Origin: Chrysopilus asiliformis
Lineage: Eukaryota > Arthropoda > Insecta > Diptera > Rhagionidae
DNA length: 64,000 nucleotides
Direction: 5' to 3'
NCBI GenBank assembly: GCA_964034945.1
Contig: OZ035963.1
Coordinates: 64,311,682 to 64,375,681 of the forward strand
Below, one piece after another: positions 57,140 through 64,000 of this stretch. A model generated the notes under the pieces. It searched no databases, had not been told where the DNA came from, and saw nothing but the letters and a program-made list of their open reading frames with translations. Each line of letters begins with the position of its first letter. Positions within the stretch are counted from its first letter, which is position 1. A program made the translations under genes and the position numbers.

Positions 57140-58390
57140 CACCCGAAGATATTTTAGGGGAAAGCCGAATAGTGAATGAGGAAAACGGAAAGCCGTATAG
57201 TGAAGGCTAACAAAATAAGATGAGCCGGCGTTCGTGGTTTTTATCTCGATTTACTACTAAACTGAAAAACAACTTACCAATTTGTTACGAAATTTTAACA
57301 TTATCTTTACAGTACCATGGGAAAGTTATGTTTTCATCCGGAATTCCTCTTCCCTGTTACCCCTTTTCCGAAAGGGTTTTTTCTGTCAATTTGATGGTAA
57401 TTTTGTTGGTAATTTTTTAAAAATGTTTTAAACTCCTTGCAAATACCAGACAATTTGCACTCCTTGCAAATCCTTGAAATCATTTTATATTCATTGATTT
57501 ATCTTCATATAATCATCACCTGTTGATTATTATGATCAAGTTTTCATGTCAATGCACCGGAATATGATAACAAAACGCATTTTTTTTCACTTATCATTTA
57601 TTATCGTGTTTTATTCGCAAAAATATTTATTAAATTTAATTGAAGATAAAATAACTTACCTTGGATTGACAATAAACCACCGCGCACTGAATAAATTAAT
57701 GATTAAATTGTATTCGAAGATTACGCTGACACTCAAAATGGCAACAAAAAAAAAATTTTTTTTATCAGTTAAAATGTGAATGTGGTTTTATCGATAGATG
57801 ATTTCTTTTTTATTCGCTATTGGTTTTGGTATCGTTATAAAAAAGCACTATGCAATTACATTTTGATTATTTTTTATCCAAGTTTAGAATGTTTTATTTT
57901 ACAAATGATGATGAAATATCCAACAATGTGGGTCTTAGAAATGTTCATAGTTTCCTTTAAAGTTGATGTTGGTTTGCCTGGAAAGAGGAAAAATCGTGTT
58001 TTTTTTATAATGATTTAATTAAAAAGTAAGAAGTCAATATTTTTAGTAAGAGTAGAAAGAAACTCGAAAGTGTTTTTAATAAGAATTCGATAATTAAAAG
58101 TATTGAAAAAGTGTCAGGGTTTCCAGTTGGACGAGAACATTTTTATTATCGGGTCTGGAATTATGAATTGCTTTTATTAAACACCAACGATAACCTGCGA
58201 GCAAATTGAGTTAGAGACCTGAAATTTGGTACCGCTATTTTCTTCAAAAACAGACAAAACTAGGGTATGCCCTTTTCCTGGACTAAGCTGTCGAAAACTG
58301 CACTAAGCATTGGAAATTTTGCCAAACGTGAAGTAAATGTGATGTTTTTCATGATTTTTTGAAAACCCTTGTAAATCTGATTTTTATCAT
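57140..58390. other. No recognised gene
   Basis: Strongly AT-rich; the frames 57,546-57,779 and 57,776-58,018 adjoin in different frames but show no recognisable domain. Confidence 0.45.
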
Positions 58391-58394
58391 TATA

Positions 58395-58690
58395 CAAATG
58401 AGTTGGTGCCTGTCTGTATGTTTGTTTGTTCCTCTTTCACGGGAAAGCGGCTGAACCGATTGACCTGAAATTTGGCTTGGATGTTCGTCGTAGGTATGGC
58501 CCCAACATAGGCCTATTGGAAAGTAGCCCGGGAGGTCGGGGAGTGGGTAAAGTGGAACCAAAGCTTGGTGTTTCCTCTATGTTACATTTTCGCGGGAAAA
58601 CTACCCAGCCGATTGGCCTGAAATTCGGCATAGATGCTCGCCGGGGGTCCAAGTCTAACATGGACCAATTGAAAAGTAGCAGGAGAAGTT
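58395..58690 (+). mobile_element. Helentron/HINE-like element HLT-A fragment
   Basis: ACAAATGAGTTGGTGCCTGT, CCTCTTTCACGGGAAAGCGG, CCGATTGACCTGAAATTTGG and a second unit with TTTTCGCGGGAAAACTACC. It is truncated before any 3' hairpin. The overlapping frames on both strands are artefacts. Confidence 0.7.
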
Positions 58691-58699
58691 TTAAGCTTT

Positions 58700-59045
58700 T
58701 AAAACTCCACTTTACAATTTTTTTCTAGAATTGTGACTGTTTTTCATCCAAAAAAGTTTATTTTTGTTATTTCAAAAACATTTTTTGCACGCTAAAATTT
58801 CTATTCTATCCCTGCAACCTCTGTTTACAATTTGCTAAGCGTAACAAATATTTTGCAAATCCTGTACCTGGTTCACAATATATGTAAAACTGTAGGTGCG
58901 CTAGCGGAGAATAAAATGGTCGTGAAATCAAAATTTAATGCCTGCTCTACACACTCTCCGAATGTAGACGAATCACAATCTCGACTACCAGAATGCGACG
59001 GGACGGGCCCATTTTTGTCAAGAAAAGATAAATCGAATAAAAATT
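58700..59045. other. No recognised gene
   Basis: Opposed frames at 58,832-59,091 lack recognisable domains. Confidence 0.4.
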
Positions 59046-59049
59046 CCAA

Positions 59050-59147
59050 CCCAAGTAGCACAAAAGGTCGGTAAGTGGTCATCGCGACCATAGAGTCACG
59101 AAATTAAAGTCGCTTCGTCCATTTGCAGACGTTTTATGCTCCTTGGG
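59050..59147. mobile_element. 98-bp palindromic MITE, copy 2
   Basis: CCCAAGTAGCACAAAAGGTC ... TTTTATGCTCCTTGGG aligns with 42,031-42,128 end to end at the same length. The palindrome is more decayed. Confidence 0.68.
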
Positions 59148-59149
59148 AA

Positions 59150-61170
59150 AACAATAGCCAGTAACTAGAAACACGTCTGCAATTTTCACCGATTTTGAGT
59201 GTAAGTTTGAAGTTTTAAGGATTCGATCTTAAGGCGTCTCTATTTCTTACAACACTTTACTCTCATGTAAAAAATCCGGAAAAAAAATCAGTGAAAAAAG
59301 ACACTTTCCGCCATTAAAAGAAGAAAAAAAAACCTCTGGAAGACTGTTATCCGATCTTCCGCTGTTGATGGCAAACAACGCCTTGCAAATGTTAAAAAAG
59401 TCATCTATGCTGGGGCGTATTTCAAAAGTCATTATGCTGGGGCGTATTGTTCTCCCTCCCTTCCCCTTCCCTTCCCCCTCCCTTCCCCCTCCCTTCCACC
59501 ACCCTTCCACCACCCTCCCCCCCCATCTTCACTCATCCGATTTTTCTTACAAGTTCTTAAAGTCTTCCTTTTACGGCAAAAAATCAAAAAACTATTTTGG
59601 GAGATCGGAAATTTGAAGGTTTTTTTTTGTTAAGCGATTTTTGAGGTCCCTACTTCCTCGTAACCCTTTTCTCTTGGTACATCTCTTTATGTATGGTTCA
59701 CTATATATGTAAAATTTTAGGAAAGGGTTTTTAACTTCAATCGATGTCAAGAATAAGAAATATTTCTTCCCAAAACCCCTAAACTTTAGAGTCTAAAGAA
59801 AAAAAAATCACAATGGAAAAACAAATAGGGGTTTCAAGGGAAAAAATGAAAAAAAAATTACGAAAAAAATTTCCACGCAATCAAAAGAACAACAACTTGT
59901 GGCAAATATGCAGTAAATGAATCATTGTTTGATTTATAAATTAACGTCTGATATCATTTATGAAGTACTGCCATAAAGAGAGAAAAAGGTTAAGGACCGT
60001 TAAGATAATTGTCTTGGAACATAAACAACGCTATCAGAAAATTATCTAAAAATAACCGCCATGGCAATGAAATTAAAGTCTCGCAAAGATAGTCGCCTAA
60101 AGCGGCAGCACCACCAAGAGATAAGAAGCTTCCCGATTCGGAAAATGAACTCGAAATGGAAATTAATTTCAATAGCGAACGATTTTCCCGATTAAATTTG
60201 ACATTAAAATTCGCCCTCGCCGAATTTGGGGACAATAGAGATCTAGAGATCATGTGAGGAAAAAAGGTTAAAAGTCTCTGGCAACTCTGGAACTTTCAAC
60301 GGCCATTTTTCATGGACCTTGGGCTGTGCTTGTCAAATTTCAGATCAATTTATCTGTCGAAAGCTGGTTTCCATTATAGTTCCTTGAACTTTTGCAATAA
60401 AGCTCCATTTTTTCGAGTAGGGGATGTAAAAATTGCAGAGAAATCAGCAGTAAAATGTCCATCGGGTGCCAATTTTGACCGGTCAATAAAATGATAGCCA
60501 GCTGTCGAATTTATAGCACAACAACCGAAGTGAATGACCGCGAATTCAGGACCGACCCTAACTGGGACGCATCGGTAACGGGAGAGACCAAATCTTATCG
60601 TTCATTGCCCATTTTGGATACACAACACAATGGTTTCCTCTACACCAACCTGCGAATATAGCAACAACAACAACAATACCTGTGAATAATTTTTCGCAGC
60701 TGAAAAAACACAAAAGCAATTTTTCATGGGATAATCAATCAAATTGCACACATGAACCTTTTATACACATTTACAGAGGGTAGAACAGTGGGAAGAATCG
60801 GGGGTTGACCAAATGGCAGTCAAACAAAAAAAATATTGTGTAACGTCAAACACTGAAACATAACCTCAAATCTTGTTTTCTTTTCTCCTTTTATGCTTTT
60901 TGTGTGCCTTGGGAAGCGTAAATATGGACGAGTGTTGGAGCATGACATAAACGATAGCTTTTTTTTAATATTGTGGCTACGCATGGGGTTTGGGATCAAA
61001 ACTGTGAGAACCAGCGGCCCTGCACGCACTTTTGCAGAATAATAAATGCTTCTTTGGAAGTTCGCAATTCTCACACGGTCTGAGGTCCTTCAGATTTCTA
61101 TCTTTCGAGTCCGGTGTTTTTTTTTTGTTTTTTTTTGAATCAGGAAAAACCACTTTGAATTGAAGGGACG
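59150..61170. other. No recognised gene; polypyrimidine tract
   Basis: 59,448-59,524 is a C/T-rich tract with CCCTTCCCCCTCCC-type repeats. Other frames (59,990-60,253 minus, 60,820-61,074 minus) have no recognisable domain. Confidence 0.45.
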
Positions 61171-61613
61171 ACTACACTCAGAGAAAAAAAATAGTTAATT
61201 TTATTATTTTTGGTAGTTGATGTTGATAATTCTACGAATCTCGATGAACATCCAAAAATAGTTAAAGTTGTTAAAGAATAGTCAAGAAATAGTGCGAAAT
61301 AGTAACCATGTCTAAAATGCTCTCATTTCGGTGTTTACAGCAAAATAATCAATTTTAATTATAACAAATAGTTAAAATACAAATAACTATTTGGTACTAT
61401 TTGTTTATCGTTTTGTAGTTGAGTTCTCTAATTCCAACTACATAATGATAGGTTTCAGATTTGAAATAATAAAAAAAATTATATAATAGTAAAAATGACA
61501 AATTTGTAATAAAATCTATTACAAACTTATTAAAAATTTACAACTTTCTACTGACGCATCATTTTGTTCATCGTTTTCGTGTGGTAAAGTTGTGAATTTT
61601 TCAAGTGCATTAA

Positions 61614-62229
61614 ATGGAACAGTCAGATTATCAAAAAGCAGCTGAGGGTGCGCCGATTATTGTGTTGGATCAAACTTCACTGGATCCCCTATTCGTCTTG
61701 TTAGATTCTTGGGATTTATCATCTCTATATCCTATATTCAACGGTAAGATTTTTTTGCCTTTTTTTAATTTTTCCAACATTTTTACTTAGAAATAAAATT
61801 CGTTTCTTCCTCAACTTTCCAGAAAAATAAAATCTTAAAGAACTGTGCTAACAAAGAGACAGGCGAAGCAAACCATTTGAAAGCGGAGTGTTCTCTAACT
61901 GGTATTATTCATTTTTATGCTATTTTGTTGAATAAAAACTATAACAAGTATAATATTTGCTTTAAATCACAGAGCACTAATACAGTTTTTTTAACTAGAC
62001 GAACAAATCGAAAATAATAAGAAATTCTTGAAATATCTCCAAGATGATTGTATAAAATGCGTGAGCAAATTGGAAAGTCTACACACGCATTTTCATAAAT
62101 TTCGTATAAAATTAAAGCCAAACATAACGAAAACGGAAATACGACAGAAGGTAATTTTTTTTGTTAGTAAATTTCTCATTTTACATTCTACTTTTTATAT
62201 AGATTCTTGTGATGCCATCCTCATGCTAA
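61614..62229 (+). CDS. Predicted four-exon gene inside a TIR element
   Basis: Exons 61,614-61,743, 61,791-61,901, 61,999-62,150 and 62,203-62,229 encode 139 residues. Introns of 47, 97 and 52 bases have GTAAGA..TTACTTAG, GTATTA..TTTAACTAG and GTAATT..TTTATATAG borders, and all phases agree. Exon 2 (111 bases) is divisible by three and could be skipped, giving 102 residues. Exon 1 (residues 1-43) ends in LLDSWDLSSLYPIFN, which I read as like the start of a SAM domain (a Trp-Leu-Leu-Phe pattern), but no full SAM fold follows. Residues 81-131 are lysine-rich with a likely helical stretch (FLKYLQDDCIKCVSKLESLH). The protein ends ILVMPSSC. No DDE, helicase or integrase motif. It may be a captured host gene piece or an accessory gene of the element. 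Function unknown; the start is the first in-frame ATG. Confidence 0.55.
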
Positions 62230-62285
62230 TGTGATTTTGAGTTTTTCTTTTGTGATAAATCCTTGTTAAGGTTATTTTTACTGGA

Positions 62286-62291
62286 AATAAA
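62286..62291 (+). promoter_or_regulatory. Polyadenylation signal AATAAA
   Basis: AATAAA lies 57 bases after the predicted stop codon, followed by T/TG-rich sequence, a suitable position for the four-exon gene. In AT-rich DNA the hexamer also occurs by chance. Confidence 0.45.
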
Positions 62292-62799
62292 ATATTTTTG
62301 TAGCACAACACATTCTGTTTCTTTTTCTGTTGAGTTTCTGTTTTTCAGTAAATTCAGGGCAAAATAATTGAAAAATCATTATTTTTCTAAAAATTTTAAC
62401 TAATTTGTAATAACAGTGATTAGAAAATAGTTAAAAATGACGACTTTTGTAATACACAGTAACTATTTTAAAGTAATTTCAAACACAAAATAATTATTTT
62501 GAGTCTGAATTTCTACTATTTCGCAGTAGACTTAATGAAAAAATAATTGTTTTTTAATAAATATAACTATTTTTAAATTAAATCTATAATAAAATAATTA
62601 AAAGTAATTATTATGCAATAAAATTTTACTACTAATGTAATCTGGCAAGAACTATTTTATTGTAATTATTTACAATTTTATATTGCGATCAACTATTCTT
62701 TATAATAAAGATCAACTACAAAAGTGATAGTCACGATTTGCCATTACTAAATAATTGAAAAGTTGTTAAAAACAACTATTTTTTTTCTCTGCGTGTAGT

Positions 62800-63010
62800 G
62801 TGAGTGGCCAGTCTTTAGGGATGCGTTAGGGTACTGTCGGATAAGCACGTGGAAATCATTAACGTGTCCAGTGAAATTTTGTGGAATCAGAGGAAAGTCT
62901 TCTGCGATAGATTGTAACAACAAGACGAGGAGGAAACTTCCAACCTCAAATAGCAAAATGAGACACGAAGAAAATTAGAATTCAAAACTGGAGAACATAG
63001 GCACGCGACC
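62800..63010. other. No recognised gene
   Basis: Short spacer; minus frame 62,747-62,956 begins inside the element end and is not supported. Confidence 0.4.
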
Positions 63011-63017
63011 GAGACCA

Positions 63018-63075
63018 TTTCAATGGCAGGGCATGAAAAAAATCGCTATTTTTGTCTAATCGAGGCGAGGTTTAA
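63018..63075. mobile_element. Fold-back MITE arm fragment
   Basis: TTCAATGGCAGGGCATGAAA through TTTTTGTCTAATCGAGGC matches the right arm of 1,301-1,467. Confidence 0.65.
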
Positions 63076-63166
63076 TAGCTATTAGGTAAGACGCTGGCAA
63101 AGGCAATCATTTGGTTCAATGCCAGTTTAATTTCCGGAAATTTCACTCTATTTTTTACAAAAAGGA

Positions 63167-63300
63167 GCTGTCCGTCTGAAGAAAATGCCCGTCTGAAGAA
63201 AACGTCAGTCTGAAGAAAATGTCCGTCTGAAGAAAATGTCCGTCTGAAGAAAATGTCCGTCTGAAGAAAATGTCCGTCTGAAGAAAATGCCTGTTTGACA
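63167..63300. repeat. 17-bp tandem repeat
   Basis: About seven to eight units of CCGTCTGAAGAAAATGT, nearly identical; the minus frame 63,155-63,400 is a by-product because 17 bp cycles through all three frames every 51 bp. Confidence 0.92.
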
Positions 63301-64000
63301 GCACCCTTAAATTATAAAAAATACTCAACTCACATCTAAAGAAAGTCGAATCCGGACCAAACAAGAACCAAAATCTGGTGCTTTTCTTGGTCAACTTCAC
63401 AACATTGTTCCGTACAAACTCTCAGTTTCCCTTGCACTCCCCCATCACCCTACACACCCGGCAAACAAACCACTGCGATAGCAGATAACGCAGAGTAAAT
63501 CGAGCAACAGAAACATTACAAGTTCATTGACCTTGCCATTGAAAACAGACCTTCCAAATATCTCTGGATGGCAATGGAAATAAGCACGAAGTATTGACGG
63601 GTTGAGATTCGAGGCATTTCCCGAAAAAGTTCACAAGTGGGAAGAGGTGGCGAAAAGCTTCTTATTTCGATCTTCCATCCCTTTCTAATGCGACCGCCAA
63701 TGCCGCTGATATGCGTAAATATTTGATAAGAAACTTGCTAGGGTGGGAGGAGGGCTTCTGTTGGGGGTTTTGAGAACCGTAGATTTCCCGAGTGGGTGGT
63801 TTGGGTTGATGGGTTCAACGCAACGCACTGCCTAAATTTAGGCAATCGTATGCGTGCGATACGCTAACCGAAATAGCATGAAAACGAAAATTCACTGCGT
63901 CGCGTGTCTATTTTTATTGTGATTAAGAGGTGAAAATACAGTGTGGCATGAAGAAGTGGGACAGCTGCTAAGTAAGGAGTTTGTCTTCAAGAAAATTCCG
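63301..64000. other. No recognised gene
   Basis: No supported gene or repeat; 63,690-63,900 is slightly G+C-richer. Confidence 0.5.

Larger units (their letters stand above)
61175..62795 (+). mobile_element. Gene-carrying TIR element, CACTCAGAG type
   Basis: The ends CACTCAGAGAAAAAAAATAG and its complement CTATTTTTTTTCTCTGCGTG (one mismatch in the first 20) are bounded by TA (61,173-61,174; 62,796-62,797). Both subterminal regions (61,190-61,560 and 62,390-62,790) are full of AATAGTTA and TAACTATTT motifs. The middle is less repetitive and holds a predicted four-exon gene. The end type and TA duplication match the small elements at 36,504 and 56,330, so the carrier is a long member of that group. 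No transposase is recognisable, so it is presumably mobilised in trans. Confidence 0.82.

Noticed and set aside
61823..61998. Alternative acceptor CTTTCCAG at 61,822 for the element gene
   Set aside because: Joined to exon 1 it gives an immediate in-frame stop, while the acceptor at 61,790 keeps the frame open through exon 2.

Overview
This is AT-rich eukaryotic nuclear DNA, almost certainly from an arthropod and probably an insect. I infer that from short GT-AG introns of about 50 bases, canonical splice and polyadenylation signals, many MITE-type DNA transposons and Helitron/Helentron-like repeats with internal microsatellites, and the absence of bacterial operons, rRNA or recognisable tRNA genes. 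I cannot name a species. The window is gene-poor. Nearly all short open frames are chance frames or run through tandem repeats, and no long conserved protein was recognised.

The content is mostly layered mobile DNA. Two Helentron/HINE-like families recur: HLT-A (about 1.85, 5.5, 26.1 and 58.4 kb) and HLT-B (about 10.9, 14.7, 24.8, 28.2, 36.4, 41.1, 50.3 and 55.7 kb). Both carry a GTCTGTCTG microsatellite, a conserved TTGAAATTT box and internal tandem units. Some members or neighbouring ends close with a hairpin and CTAGT. Microsatellite-bearing families P/D (1.0, 7.8, 33.3, 35.6 and 44-45 kb) and C (15.4, 17.0 and 52.4-54.2 kb) have the same kind of layout. Small inverted-repeat elements are abundant, several with visible target duplications: pogo/mariner-like (TA; 5.5 and 24.5 kb), Harbinger-like (TTA/TAA; 5.4, 32.9, 33.1 and 56.3 kb), hAT-like (about 8 bp; 4.3 kb), piggyBac-like (TTAA; 40.9 kb), and a group beginning CAC(TC)AGA with TA duplications (36.5, 44.0, 56.3 and 61.2 kb). 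Several are nested, so the order of insertion can be read directly.

The most notable unit is at 61,175-62,795. It is a 1.62-kb element with terminal inverted repeats and a TA duplication. It encloses a compact predicted gene of four exons (139 codons, all splice phases compatible, AATAAA downstream) that does not look like a transposase. The other standout is a 1.9-kb GACTGACTGATT array at 48.2-50.1 kb containing an exact 720-bp-offset duplication. One further isolated exon candidate with consensus splice sites lies at 47,026-47,078, and a weaker one at 34,302.

Regions between these features hold AT-rich sequence in which I see no supported gene; they are listed as such with local remarks.
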